A stretch of DNA of 64,000 bases from Gammaproteobacteria bacterium (GCA_016718385.1 JADKDK010000004.1:682001-746000); one strand, 5' to 3'. Positions 53,305 through 62,268 are shown, numbered from the stretch's first letter. The notes: generated by a model not told the origin, from the letters alone. Numbers and translations: made by a program.

Positions 53305-54465
53305 CTACCCCGGCGCGCCGTCGACGCGCGCTCGCGTCAGCACCGGGAACCACGCCACGCTGAACACCGCGAAGGTGGCGATCCAGCACGCCTGCGACAG
53401 CAGGATCCACGTCGTATAGGCCGCCGGCACGAGCAGCGGGCCGAGCACGCGCAGCGCCGCGGCGAGCAGCAGCAGACCGAGCGCCAGCAGCACGATGCGC
53501 GGTGGCGCGTGCACGCTGCGCCCGGTATGGCCGAGCGACACGCGTGCCATCATCGACAGCGTGACCAGCCCGATACCGCCGACCGCGAAGGTGTGCAGCG
53601 CGAGCGAGGGGTTCAGCGTTGTTACCGCGGTCAGCGCATGCAGCAGGAAACCCGCGGTGATCAGCGCGAAGGCCGCGTGCAGGCTCCACAGCAGCGGCCG
53701 GCTCCAGATTCCGGGCGTGTACCAGAACGTGAGCCGCGTGGCGTTGACCAGGAACATCAGTGCGCTCGCGGCGGCGGCGATGCCGTGGCGCTGCAGGAAG
53801 ACCTCGGCGATCCAGAACACCACCAGCAGCACCAGGCTCGACATGTCGAGCCACAACGCGTTGCGCAGCGTCACCCTGGGTTCGACGCCGCTTGCCGTGA
53901 ACAGCGGGATCAGCCGCCGGGCCATGGTCAGGATCAGCGCGATCAGCACGTAGAACGCGCCGTACAGGCTCCAGCGCACACCCTCGTCGAGCAGGCCGAA
54001 GGCGCCGGCGTAGAACAGCGCGTTGCCGATGCCCAGCAGCACCAGTTTCGACAGCACCGCCATCTGCCGCCACTGGCGTGCGCGCACTAGCGGCACCGCG
54101 CAGGCGCCGATCAGCAGCGCAATGAACAGCAGGTCCGCAGCGGCCGCGATCGCAATGAAAGCGGTACCGGCGAGCAGCGCGAGGCGCGCAACGGCCCAGC
54201 ACGCGAACAGCAGTGCCAGCGGCGTGCGCTGCAGTGTCTGGATCCCGGTCCAGTTGCGGATGGCGGTGAGCAGGAAGCCCGCGATCACGGCCACGGTGTA
54301 GCCGTAGATCATCTCGTGCGCATGCCACTGGCTGGCGCTGATGACTTGCATCGCGGGCTGGTACCAAGCGGCGTAGATCGCCAGCCATGCGGCCATCGAC
54401 AGCGAGGCGAACACGCCGGCACCGAGGAAGAAGGGGCGAAAACCCAGGTTGAACAGTGCGGTCAT
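53305..54465 (-). CDS. nnrS: NnrS family membrane protein
   Basis: A 386-residue polytopic protein with about 12 hydrophobic helices. NnrS marks are GFRPFFLGAGVFA at the N-terminus, SQWHAHEMIYGYTVAVIAGF, TAIRNWTG, ARRLIPLF and HTFAVGGIGLVTLSMMARVS with LGHTGR. NnrS is a haem- and copper-containing protein that helps bacteria resist nitric oxide during denitrification. Its closeness to nirS supports this role. A cluster of hairpin repeats lies between its start and the TonB-dependent receptor, which is on the same strand upstream. Confidence 0.92.
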   Translation of the reverse strand: MTALFNLGFRPFFLGAGVFASLSMAAWLAIYAAWYQPAMQVISASQWHAHEMIYGYTVAVIAGFLLTAIRNWTGIQTLQRTPLALLFACWAVARLALLAGTAFIAIAAAADLLFIALLIGACAVPLVRARQWRQMAVLSKLVLLGIGNALFYAGAFGLLDEGVRWSLYGAFYVLIALILTMARRLIPLFTASGVEPRVTLRNALWLDMSSLVLLVVFWIAEVFLQRHGIAAAASALMFLVNATRLTFWYTPGIWSRPLLWSLHAAFALITAGFLLHALTAVTTLNPSLALHTFAVGGIGLVTLSMMARVSLGHTGRSVHAPPRIVLLALGLLLLAAALRVLGPLLVPAAYTTWILLSQACWIATFAVFSVAWFPVLTRARVDGAPG

Positions 54466-54487
54466 GCGGATCCCTCCAGAGAATATT

Positions 54488-54650
54488 GCGTCCGCATTCA
54501 TCCGGACATTCGGTTTGTCCGCATGAATGCGGACCCACGCCGTAGGTCCGGATTCATCCGGACAATGATTGTGGTCGCATGAATGCGGACCCACGCTGTA
54601 GGTCCGGATTCATCCGGACATCGGGTTTGTCCGCATGAATGCGGACCCAC
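54488..54650. repeat. REP-like hairpin repeat cluster 6 (six copies, alternating)
   Basis: Units at 54488-54507 (hybrid, arms CCGCAT and ATCCGG), 54517-54538 (minus), 54542-54563 (plus), 54573-54594 (minus), 54598-54619 (plus) and 54629-54650 (minus). Minus units have stem CCGCAT/ATGCGG and GTGG heads; plus units have stem CCGGAT/ATCCGG and GTAG heads. The strict alternation of two stem types looks like tandem amplification of an inverted pair. It sits between the TonB receptor and nnrS. Confidence 0.88.
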
Positions 54651-54655
54651 GGTCA

Positions 54656-56749
54656 TCAGTCGAGCGCGAGCGTCACGCGGGCCGAGACGCTGCGCCCCGG
54701 CGCCAGCAGGTTCTCGGCCGAGGTCGAGTAGGTCTCGTCGCTCAGGTTCTCGAGTTCCACGACCAGGCCGAGGCGTCGCGCGGCGCCGAACTGCAGGCCG
54801 CCGCTCAGGTTGAGCGTGAGCCAGGCATCGTCCTCATCGAGCGTCGACAGCCCGGCGCTCGAGGGTTCCTCGCGTTTCGAGGCGCTCTCGCCGCGCAGCC
54901 CGAGGTCGAGCCATCCGTCCATGGCTGTGGCGAACAGCGGCTCCCAGGTCAGGCCGAGCGTGCCGCTCAGGCTCGGGGTTCCCGAGTCCTCGGTCACGAA
55001 GTTCTCGTAGCGGTTCTCGCGCTTCATCCAGGTGAGGCTCGCGTACGGGCGCCAGCGCAGATCGCCCTCGGCGCGCGCGGTGTAGAGTTCCAGGCCCTGG
55101 GCGTTGGACTCGCCGATGTTCACGTAGATCTTGTCGCGCGCCGACAGGCAGCCATCCATCGGCGCGCAGAAGACGTGGTCGATGTAGTCCTCGGACTCGG
55201 TGCGGAACACGCCGGCGTCGAACACCCAGCCCGCCGCGCGCAGGCGCAGCCCGCCTTCCCACGACAGCGCCGTCTCGGGGTCCAGATCGGGGTTCGGGTT
55301 CACGAAGCGCGAGGCCGCGTAGGCGCCGATCGCGAACTGCAGCAGCGAGGGATAGACGTAACCCTGCGCGACATTTGCGCGCAGCACCACGTTGTCTGCG
55401 AGCTCGTGGTTCAGCCCGAGGCTCGTGATCAACTGCGCGTCGTCCTGCGTCGATGGTGTCAGTCCCGCGCGGTTCGTCTCCTCGAGCCGGCCCTCTACCC
55501 GGTACTGGCGCGCGCCGAGCGTGAGCGTCGTGCGCTCTGCCAACCGCCATTCGTCCTGCGCGAACAGTGCCACCGTCTCGATCGCCGCCTCGTCGTGGAT
55601 GTCCTCGGGCCGCCCCGTGATGCCGTTGGTCACGGTGTCGACGTGGCGCTCCTGGTTCACGCGCTCCTCGGTGTACTGCAGCCCGCTGACGATGTAGTGG
55701 TCGGCGTGCGGCGTCCAGTCGAGCTGCAGCACGCCGTCATCCACCTCGAGGCTCGCATCGCTGAAGATGCTGCGCTCGGTCGCGACCGGCCTCGCGCCCG
55801 GGACCAGCGTGGCGCTGAAGGTATCGAACCGGCGCTGGTTCCACTGGCGATGGAAGTTGGCCTTCACCACCGGGAGAAAACTCGCCACGTCGGTCCATTC
55901 ATAGAACAGCGCGAGCTTCTCGCGGTCGCGCTGCGGCACGTCGATGCGAAAGTCGGTGAGCGGGAAGGCGGTGCGCTCCTCTTCCTCGACGAAGACCCCG
56001 GTCGCCGATTCGTAGCGGTCGTAGGCGAGCTCGAGGCGCTGCGCGCCGAAATCCCGTCCCGCCCACGCGTAGGCACTGCGGTTGTCGAAGGCCGTGTTGT
56101 CGATCTTGCCCTGCGGCGTGTCGCGCTTGCCGTGCTCGCTGTCGGCCGCGGCCACGCGGTATTCGAGGCCGCCGGCATCGCCGTAGACGCTCGCGAAGCG
56201 GTCCTCCCCGCGCGTCGCGGAGTTCCAGCCGCTGCTCGCCTCCAGCTGCAGCGGCTCGGTGCCGCCCTTGCGCGTGATGAAGTTCACCACGCCGCTCAGT
56301 GCGCGCGGCCCGTACAGCACCGAGCCCGAGCCGCGCACCACCTCGATGCGTTCCACCATGGCCGGGTTCAGGCTGAGCGGCGTGCCGACCTCCCAGTGGT
56401 CGGTGATCTCCTGGCCGTCGATGAGGATCGCGGTGCGGCGCGATTCCTCGCCGCGGATGCGCACGCGCTTCAATCCCGGCTGCCCCGAGTCGGCGACCTG
56501 CACGCCGGGCATGCTGCGCATGGCATCGGCGAGCCCGTAAGCGGTGGAACGTGCGAGCTGCTCGCGGTCGATCACGCCGATGGTCTCGCTGGCGTCGAGC
56601 ACGATGCGTGGCGCGCGACGCGCGGTGACCACGATCTCCTCGAGCAGCGTCACCTCGCAGCCCGTTTCCGCACACGGTGCCGCGACGACCGGGCTCGCGC
56701 AGGCGCCGATCGCGGCGAGCGCGCAGGCCAGTGGCTTCAGGATTCGCAT
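54656..56749 (-). CDS. TonB-dependent outer-membrane receptor
   Basis: A 697-residue receptor with signal peptide (LKPLACALAAIGACASPVVA), TonB-box-like LEEIVVTARR at about 36-45, plug domain to about residue 160 (VQVADSGQPGLKRVRIRGEE, LIDGQEITDHWEVGT, VVRGSGSVLYGPRALSGVVN), a 22-strand barrel, and the C-terminal GRSVSARVTLALD ending in a hydrophobic pattern. Its setting beside NirS, NirI-like and NnrS genes fits uptake of a metal or haem needed for denitrification, for example copper as with NosA/OprC, but the ligand is not shown by sequence. Its start overlaps the upstream small exported protein by 13 bp, so both are likely driven from the FNR-box region at 57206. Confidence 0.9.
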   Translation of the reverse strand: MRILKPLACALAAIGACASPVVAAPCAETGCEVTLLEEIVVTARRAPRIVLDASETIGVIDREQLARSTAYGLADAMRSMPGVQVADSGQPGLKRVRIRGEESRRTAILIDGQEITDHWEVGTPLSLNPAMVERIEVVRGSGSVLYGPRALSGVVNFITRKGGTEPLQLEASSGWNSATRGEDRFASVYGDAGGLEYRVAAADSEHGKRDTPQGKIDNTAFDNRSAYAWAGRDFGAQRLELAYDRYESATGVFVEEEERTAFPLTDFRIDVPQRDREKLALFYEWTDVASFLPVVKANFHRQWNQRRFDTFSATLVPGARPVATERSIFSDASLEVDDGVLQLDWTPHADHYIVSGLQYTEERVNQERHVDTVTNGITGRPEDIHDEAAIETVALFAQDEWRLAERTTLTLGARQYRVEGRLEETNRAGLTPSTQDDAQLITSLGLNHELADNVVLRANVAQGYVYPSLLQFAIGAYAASRFVNPNPDLDPETALSWEGGLRLRAAGWVFDAGVFRTESEDYIDHVFCAPMDGCLSARDKIYVNIGESNAQGLELYTARAEGDLRWRPYASLTWMKRENRYENFVTEDSGTPSLSGTLGLTWEPLFATAMDGWLDLGLRGESASKREEPSSAGLSTLDEDDAWLTLNLSGGLQFGAARRLGLVVELENLSDETYSTSAENLLAPGRSVSARVTLALD

Positions 56750-57147
56750 TGCAGGGCTTCCTCTATTTGCGCTTGCATCGTGTCGTCGCCACCCGCCGCA
56801 TTCTCGTCGATCACCCGTGCTGCGCGGGCGTAGTCGGGACAGCGTGGGGTCTCCCCGGCGCCGGGGGCGTTGTGGATGGCCGCGCACAGGCGCAGGCCCG
56901 CATGCCAGCGCGTGACGCGCGCTCGAGCGTCCTCGTGCGTCGGCGCCGTCGCAGCATCGCCCGCCGATACCGTGCCGGATGCCAGCAGCTCGCGTCGCAG
57001 GGCCTCGCAATCCACCCCCCAGTGCTGCTCGAGCTGCCGGGGCGAGACGGGTGGACGCTCGTTGACGACATCCTGATCCCCCGCGTGCAGTGCACCGCTC
57101 GCAGCCAGCACCACCACCGCAAGGCACCTGCCGACCGGGCGGCGCAT
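56737..57147 (-). CDS. Exported protein of unknown function, leader gene of the receptor operon
   Basis: A 136-residue protein with a signal peptide (VGRCLAVVVLAASGALHAGD, cleavage near residue 22) and a mature part holding four cysteines (DCEALRRELL, RLCAAIHN, TPRCPDYA, EALQCES), so probably disulfide-bonded in the periplasm. I do not recognise a family. ATG at 57147 was chosen since it places the signal peptide first. It overlaps the TonB receptor start by 13 bp and lies 59 bp from a perfect FNR-type box, so it may be co-induced under low oxygen. Possible function: periplasmic partner in metal or haem uptake (speculative). Confidence 0.6.
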   Translation of the reverse strand: MRRPVGRCLAVVVLAASGALHAGDQDVVNERPPVSPRQLEQHWGVDCEALRRELLASGTVSAGDAATAPTHEDARARVTRWHAGLRLCAAIHNAPGAGETPRCPDYARAARVIDENAAGGDDTMQAQIEEALQCES

Positions 57148-57205
57148 CAAACAGGCAATCGCCCCCCGTGCGCACCGCTGTCGCGCGGGGCGTGGCGCGC
57201 ATGCG

Positions 57206-57219
57206 TTGATCTGCATCAA
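57206..57219. promoter_or_regulatory. Perfect FNR/DNR-type box between divergent genes
   Basis: TTGATCTGCATCAA matches the consensus TTGAT-N4-ATCAA at every defined position. It sits midway between the start codons of the exported protein (57147, minus) and the NirI/NosR-like gene (57285, plus). A Crp/Fnr-family regulator (FNR, DNR or NnrR) could control both directions from it. A TATGAT hexamer at 57270-57275 may be the plus-strand -10. Confidence 0.75.
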
Positions 57220-57284
57220 GGCGCCGGGAATGCGCCCGGTGGTCGCGGGTTTCATGGCGCATTGTGACGTATGATTCATCACCT

Positions 57285-58886
57285 ATGCATCACCTTATTG
57301 CGTGTCATTTTTTCCGCATTGCGGCCGTTCTGCTCGCGTTCCTCATGCTTTCCGCCCCGGTCACAGCGGCCCCCGCCAGCCGGCTCGAATCGCTCGATAC
57401 CGCCACGGTGCGCAAGGTCTTCGCCGGGGCCGATCGTATCGGTGCGCCGCTCGACGTCGCGCCGGTGCGCGCGGTATTCGCGGGCGGCGAGTTCCAGGGC
57501 TGGGTGTTCCTCAGCGACGACGTGCACCCGGTGCCGGCGTATTCGGGCAAGCCGATCACGGTGCTGGTCGGGTTGCGACCCGACGCGCGCATCGCCGGCG
57601 CGAGCATCGTGGCACACGAGGAGCCGATCCTGGTGATCGGTGTGAAGGACGCGGACCTGCAGACGTTCATCGGCCAGTACGCCGGCATCGGCGCCACCGA
57701 GAACGTGCGCGTGGGCGCCAAGGATCGCGAGGGCTACCGCGGCATCGACGCGATCACCGGCGCGACCATCACGGTCATGGTGCTCAACCAGAGCCTGATG
57801 CGCTCCGCGCAGTCAGTGGCCACCGCACTCGGCCTGCCGCTCGCGTCCGGTACCGCCGCTCCGGGCGCGGAGTCCGCCGCGGCGCCGGGGTCGATGGCGC
57901 CGCTGGTTGTCGCGGATGCCAGTGCGCCCGCCGGCGAACCGGAATGGCTGCAGCTCTGGCAGGAACGCCGTTTGCGGGTCGCGGTGCTGGTTGCCGCGCT
58001 CGGACTGCTCGTCGCGATGCTGGTTTTCCAGGACTGGCTGGTGCAGCGGCCGCGGCTGTTCCGCCGCCTGCGCACGGGCTACCTGCTGTTCACGGTGCTG
58101 TTCGTCGGCTTCTACGCCATGGGCCAGTTGTCGATCGTCAACATGCTCGCTTTCGGCCGCGTCATGGCGGGGGGATTCTCGTGGGATACGCTGCTCCTGG
58201 AACCGGTCACGTTCCTGCTGTGGGGATTCGTGGCGGTCACGATCATCCTGTGGGGGCGCGGCGTGTACTGTGGCTGGCTCTGCCCCTTCGGTGCGCTGCA
58301 GGAGTTGATCCATTCGACTGCGGAGCGCTTCAAGCTGCCCGCTTGGGAGTTCCCCGCGATGGTCCATGAGCGCTTGTGGGCCATCAAGTACCTGATCCTG
58401 ATCGCGCTGTTCGGGCTGTCGCTGGAGTCCATGGCGCGCGCGGCGACCGTCGCGGAAGTGGAGCCGTTCAAGACCGTGTTCGCGCTGCACTTCGCGCGCG
58501 ACTGGTACTTCACGCTGTACGCGCTGGGCTTGCTGGCCATCAGCGCGGTGAACAGCAAATTCTACTGCAAGTACCTGTGCCCGCTGGGGGCGGCGCTGAG
58601 TTTCTTCACGCGCTTTCGCATCTTCGACTGGCTGCGCAGGCGCCGTGAGTGCGGCAATCCCTGCCAGACCTGCGCCGCGCAATGCCAGATCGGCGCGATC
58701 AGGCCCACGGGCGAGATCATCGAGAACGAATGCCACTACTGCCTGGAATGCCAGGTCACCTATCTCGACGATCACCGGTGTCCGCCGCTGGTCGAGAAGC
58801 GCAAGCGACGCGAGACGCGCGAGGCGCGGGCCGCCGAGTTCGCGGCGGTACGTATCCTTGATCTGGATCATCGTAATTCCGATTGA
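57285..58886 (+). CDS. NirI/NosR-family membrane flavo-iron-sulfur protein (short form)
   Basis: A 533-residue protein. A signal/anchor helix is followed by a periplasmic FMN-binding domain at about 30-180 (AITGATITVMV holds the T-G-A-T flavinylation-type motif), then about five membrane helices carrying two cysteine motifs of the NapH/polyferredoxin type (VYCGWLCPFG, FYCKYLCPLG), and a C-terminal region with further Fe-S cysteines (CGNPCQTCAAQCQIGAIRP, then CHYCLECQVTYLDD). NosR and NirI are required for nitrous oxide or nitrite reductase expression or activity; NirI is encoded next to nirS in Paracoccus. This protein is shorter than typical NosR (about 700). It is co-directional with nirS, 158 bp upstream. 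GTG at 57264 is an alternative start. Confidence 0.85.
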   Translation: MHHLIACHFFRIAAVLLAFLMLSAPVTAAPASRLESLDTATVRKVFAGADRIGAPLDVAPVRAVFAGGEFQGWVFLSDDVHPVPAYSGKPITVLVGLRPDARIAGASIVAHEEPILVIGVKDADLQTFIGQYAGIGATENVRVGAKDREGYRGIDAITGATITVMVLNQSLMRSAQSVATALGLPLASGTAAPGAESAAAPGSMAPLVVADASAPAGEPEWLQLWQERRLRVAVLVAALGLLVAMLVFQDWLVQRPRLFRRLRTGYLLFTVLFVGFYAMGQLSIVNMLAFGRVMAGGFSWDTLLLEPVTFLLWGFVAVTIILWGRGVYCGWLCPFGALQELIHSTAERFKLPAWEFPAMVHERLWAIKYLILIALFGLSLESMARAATVAEVEPFKTVFALHFARDWYFTLYALGLLAISAVNSKFYCKYLCPLGAALSFFTRFRIFDWLRRRRECGNPCQTCAAQCQIGAIRPTGEIIENECHYCLECQVTYLDDHRCPPLVEKRKRRETREARAAEFAAVRILDLDHRNSD

Positions 58887-58929
58887 AACGCTCGGGAATG
58901 GAGCTTGCCGATCCGCGTGCCATCCGTTA

Positions 58930-58972
58930 TTGATATGGCGCAATAAATCCGACAGGGCGACTCGGGTACATT
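58930..58972 (+). promoter_or_regulatory. nirS promoter with FNR/DNR-like box
   Basis: TTGAT-ATGG-CGCAA at 58930-58943 matches the FNR consensus in the left half and 3 of 5 in the right half. A TACATT hexamer at 58967-58972 would set the start of transcription near 58979, so the box is centred at about -42, the classic class II activator position. The nirS ATG is at 59045. Confidence 0.6.
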
Positions 58973-59044
58973 GCGTTCATAAAATTCACCCTTGAAAACA
59001 CCAATACGGTTTTTTGATTTCGAACCAGCAACAGGAGCGATGCA

Positions 59045-60775
59045 ATGAAGACATTCAGGAGCAAGTTGATCAGCGTGGCGTGTGGCCTGGCCACGGCTGC
59101 TCTGTTGGTCAACGCGGCGGGGGCGCAGGAGAAATCCGATCACCCGGGAACGGTAGGGGAGGATGTGCGCTATCGAGGGGCGCCGGCGATCCAGTCCGAA
59201 GTCAAGCAGGTCGCGACCCCGGGTGCACCTTCGCTGACCGCGGAGGAGTTCGCGGAGGCCACCAAGATCTACTTCGAACGCTGCGCCGGCTGTCATGGCG
59301 TGCTGCGCAAGGGAGCCACTGGCAAACCGCTGACGCCGGACATCACGCTGCAGCGCGGCACCGAGTTCCTGAAGATCCTGATCAACATGGGGTCGCCGGC
59401 CGGCATGCCGAACTGGGGTACCTCGGGGCAACTGAGCGAGAAGCAGATCGACATCATGGCGCGCTTCCTGCAAAACGAGCCGCCGACACCGCCCGAGTGG
59501 GGCATGAAGGAGATGAAGGACAGCTGGAAGGTGCTGGTGCCGGTCGACAAGCGGCCGACCAAGCAGATGAACAACTTCAACCTCGACAACATCTTCGCGG
59601 TCACGCTGCGTGACAGTGGCGAGGTTGCGCTGATCGACGGCGACTCGAAGAAGATCATTAAGATCATCAAGACCGGCTACGCGGTGCACATCTCGCGTGC
59701 CTCGAACTCCGGGCGCTACGTGTACACCATCGGTCGTGACGCCAAGGTCGACATGATCGATCTGTGGATGGCCGAACCCCAGGTGGTTGCCACGATCAAG
59801 ATCGGGCTCGAGGCGCGTTCGGTCGAGACGTCCAAGTACAAGGGCTACGAGGACAAGCTCGCGATTGCCGGCGCCTACTGGCCGCCGCAGTACGTGATCA
59901 TGGACGGCCCGACGCTGGAGCCGAAGAAGATCGTCTCCACGCGGGGCATGACGGTCGACACGCAGGAGTACCATCCGGAGCCGCGCGTGGCCGCGATCGT
60001 GGCCTCGCACGAGCACCCCGAGTTCATCGTCAACGTGAAGGAAACGGGGCAGGTGCTGCTGGTCGACTACAGCAACATCGACGCGCTCAGCGTGACCACG
60101 CTCGAGGCCGCGCGCTACCTGCATGACGGTGGCTGGGACTCGACGCACCGCTACTTCATGACGGCGGCGAACCAGTCGAACAAGATCGCGGTGATCGACT
60201 CGAAGGAGCGCGAGACCGAGGCGCTGATCGACGTGAACAAGATCCCGCACCCGGGGCGCGGCGCGAACTTCGTCGACCCGAAGTTCGGGCCGGTTTGGGT
60301 CACCAGCGCGCTCGGCAACGAGAACGTGAGCGTGATCGGAACGGATCCGGAGGATCACGAGGAGCATGCCTGGAAAGTCGTACGCGAATTGAAGGGCCCG
60401 GGCGGCGGTTCGCTGTTCGTGAAGACGCACCCGAAGTCGAAGAACCTCTGGGTCGACACCACGCTGAACCCCGATCCGAAGCTCAGCCAGTCGGCGGCGG
60501 TCTATGACATCAACAACCTGGATGCCGGTTTCGTGAGCCTGCCGATCGCCGAATGGGCCGACCTGGGCGAGGGTCCGAAGCGTGTCGTGCAACCGGAGTA
60601 CAACGCCGCCGGCGACGAGGTGTGGTTCTCGGTATGGAACGGCAAGGAGCAGAAGTCCGCGATCGTGGTCGTCGATGACAAGACCCGCAAGCTGAAGGCG
60701 GTGATCAAGGATCCGCGCCTGATCACGCCGACCGGCAAGTTCAACATGTACAACACGCGCAAGGATATCTACTGA
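59045..60775 (+). CDS. nirS: Cytochrome cd1 nitrite reductase
   Basis: A 576-residue periplasmic enzyme that reduces nitrite to nitric oxide. A signal peptide (cleavage after NAAGA, residue 27) is followed by the cytochrome c domain with haem motif CAGCH (C80, C83, H84) and an eight-bladed d1-haem propeller. The proximal d1-haem ligand is H214 in GYAVHISRASNSGRY; distal active-site histidines lie in SHEHPEFIVNV and HDGGWDSTHRYF. The C-terminal half is close to textbook NirS (PHPGRGANFVDPKFGPVWVT, AEWADLGEGPKRVVQPEYN). It has its own FNR-like promoter. The genes for haem d1 synthesis (nirE, F, DLGH, J, N) are not in the window. Confidence 0.97.
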   Translation: MKTFRSKLISVACGLATAALLVNAAGAQEKSDHPGTVGEDVRYRGAPAIQSEVKQVATPGAPSLTAEEFAEATKIYFERCAGCHGVLRKGATGKPLTPDITLQRGTEFLKILINMGSPAGMPNWGTSGQLSEKQIDIMARFLQNEPPTPPEWGMKEMKDSWKVLVPVDKRPTKQMNNFNLDNIFAVTLRDSGEVALIDGDSKKIIKIIKTGYAVHISRASNSGRYVYTIGRDAKVDMIDLWMAEPQVVATIKIGLEARSVETSKYKGYEDKLAIAGAYWPPQYVIMDGPTLEPKKIVSTRGMTVDTQEYHPEPRVAAIVASHEHPEFIVNVKETGQVLLVDYSNIDALSVTTLEAARYLHDGGWDSTHRYFMTAANQSNKIAVIDSKERETEALIDVNKIPHPGRGANFVDPKFGPVWVTSALGNENVSVIGTDPEDHEEHAWKVVRELKGPGGGSLFVKTHPKSKNLWVDTTLNPDPKLSQSAAVYDINNLDAGFVSLPIAEWADLGEGPKRVVQPEYNAAGDEVWFSVWNGKEQKSAIVVVDDKTRKLKAVIKDPRLITPTGKFNMYNTRKDIY

Positions 60776-60887
60776 TCCTCGCGACCGTGTGCGACGAGGC
60801 CAGGGACGGCCCGTCGCGATTCGCTGACCCGCACGCGAATGGCAATACATGCGTAGCGGGCAGTTTCAAGAGATCAGGGGGATGACA

Positions 60888-62159
60888 ATGATCAGTACAC
60901 GCAAACGCCAGATGGTCGTGGCCTGCGCCACGTTCGCGGCTGCTGCTGCGTCGTCGGCCTTCGCCCAGCAGGCGCCGGCCGCGGCACCCGCTGCAAAGCC
61001 GGCTGCCACGCCGATAGAGGCAATCAAGGAGGGCGAAGTCAAGCTGCATTTCCGCTATCGCTACGAGAACGTGGACCAGGACAACGCGCTGGAGGAGGCC
61101 GATGCCTCGACGCTGAGGTCCCGCCTCACCTACACCACGCTGGGCTACAAGGGCTGGCAGGCGCAGGTCGAGGTCGACGACGTGAGCGCGATCGGCGACG
61201 AGGACTTCAACTCGACGTCGAACAACGAGACCGCCTACTCGGTGGTCGCGGACCCGGAGGGCACCGAGTTCAACCAGGCATGGCTGTCATGGTCGGGTTG
61301 TGACACGGTAGTGAAGGGCGGGCGTCAGCGCCTCCTGCTCGACAACGAACGCTTCGTGGGCGGCGTGGGCTGGCGCCAGAACGAGCAGACGTTCGATGGT
61401 GGCTCGATCGTCAACAAGTCGCTGAAGGATACGACGCTCACGTACTCCTACATCGACAACGTGAACCGCGTCTTCGGCCCGGACGACGGCACGCAGGAGA
61501 TCTGGCTCGGCGACTGGGAGTCCGCGATACACCTGATGAACGCGAGCTACGCTGGCCTGCCCTTCGGCACGCTGACGGCCTACGGTTACCTGATGGACAT
61601 CGAGTCGGCGGATGCGCAGTCGAACGAAACCTATGGCCTGCGTTTTGCCGGCAAGCAGGCGCTCGGCAAGACCGTGAGCCTGCTGTACACGCTGGAATAC
61701 GCCCGCCAGGAAGACTACGCGGACAACCCGGTCGAGTACGACGCCGATTACTACATGGTGGAGGCAGGGCTTGCGCTGCCGGCGGCGGTGACGCTGAACC
61801 TGGGGCAGGAGATGCTCGAAGGCGACGAGGAGAGTCGCGGCAAGGCGTTCCGCACCCCGCTGGCGACGCTGCACAAGTTCCAGGGTTGGGCCGATGTGTT
61901 CCTGGCCACGCCATCGGGCGGTATCCAGGACAGTTATGCCGGTGCCTCGATCGTCGTGGCGGGTGTCACGGCGCAGGCGGTATGGCATGACTTCGAGGCA
62001 GAGGACGGTGGTGCATCGTACGGCGATGAACTGGACCTGTCGCTGACGCGCAAGTTCGGCCAGTATTTCACCGGCATGCTGAAGTACGCCGATTACAGCG
62101 CGGACGGTTTCGCGGTCGATACGCAGAAGTTCTGGCTGCAGTTGCAGCTCGATTTCTGA
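60888..62159 (+). CDS. Outer-membrane porin (alginate-export/OprD-like beta barrel)
   Basis: A 423-residue predicted beta-barrel protein. After a signal peptide (MVVACATFAAAAASSAFAQQ) and an Ala/Pro-rich linker, amphipathic strands alternate through the sequence (EVKLHFRYRYENVDQDN, LTYTTLGYKGWQAQVEVDD, WLSWSGCDTVVKGGRQRLLL, SKS-type turns), with the C-terminal FWLQLQLDF ending in Phe as porins do. The RLLLDNERFVG motif recalls the alginate_exp family. Just behind nirS it could let nitrite or nitrate in, though no specificity is visible. ATG at 60888 was chosen because AGGGGG lies 6 nt upstream; ATG at 60882 is also in frame. Confidence 0.8.
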   Translation: MISTRKRQMVVACATFAAAAASSAFAQQAPAAAPAAKPAATPIEAIKEGEVKLHFRYRYENVDQDNALEEADASTLRSRLTYTTLGYKGWQAQVEVDDVSAIGDEDFNSTSNNETAYSVVADPEGTEFNQAWLSWSGCDTVVKGGRQRLLLDNERFVGGVGWRQNEQTFDGGSIVNKSLKDTTLTYSYIDNVNRVFGPDDGTQEIWLGDWESAIHLMNASYAGLPFGTLTAYGYLMDIESADAQSNETYGLRFAGKQALGKTVSLLYTLEYARQEDYADNPVEYDADYYMVEAGLALPAAVTLNLGQEMLEGDEESRGKAFRTPLATLHKFQGWADVFLATPSGGIQDSYAGASIVVAGVTAQAVWHDFEAEDGGASYGDELDLSLTRKFGQYFTGMLKYADYSADGFAVDTQKFWLQLQLDF

Positions 62160-62210
62160 GGCGCGAGACGTATCGGCGGTGGTTTGACCTGGACGTCGTT
62201 ACCGCTGCGT

Positions 62211-62249
62211 AAAAAAGCCCCGGTGCGCACTGCGCACCGGGGCTTTTTT
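62211..62249. terminator. Strong bidirectional rho-independent terminator
   Basis: A 13-bp perfect stem (GCCCCGGTGCGCA at 62217-62229, complement at 62231-62243) is flanked by six A (62211-62216) and six T (62244-62249). It therefore terminates transcription in both directions, between the porin gene and the convergent rhlE gene. Confidence 0.95.
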
Positions 62250-62268
62250 CGTTCGAGCGGTCAGGGGT

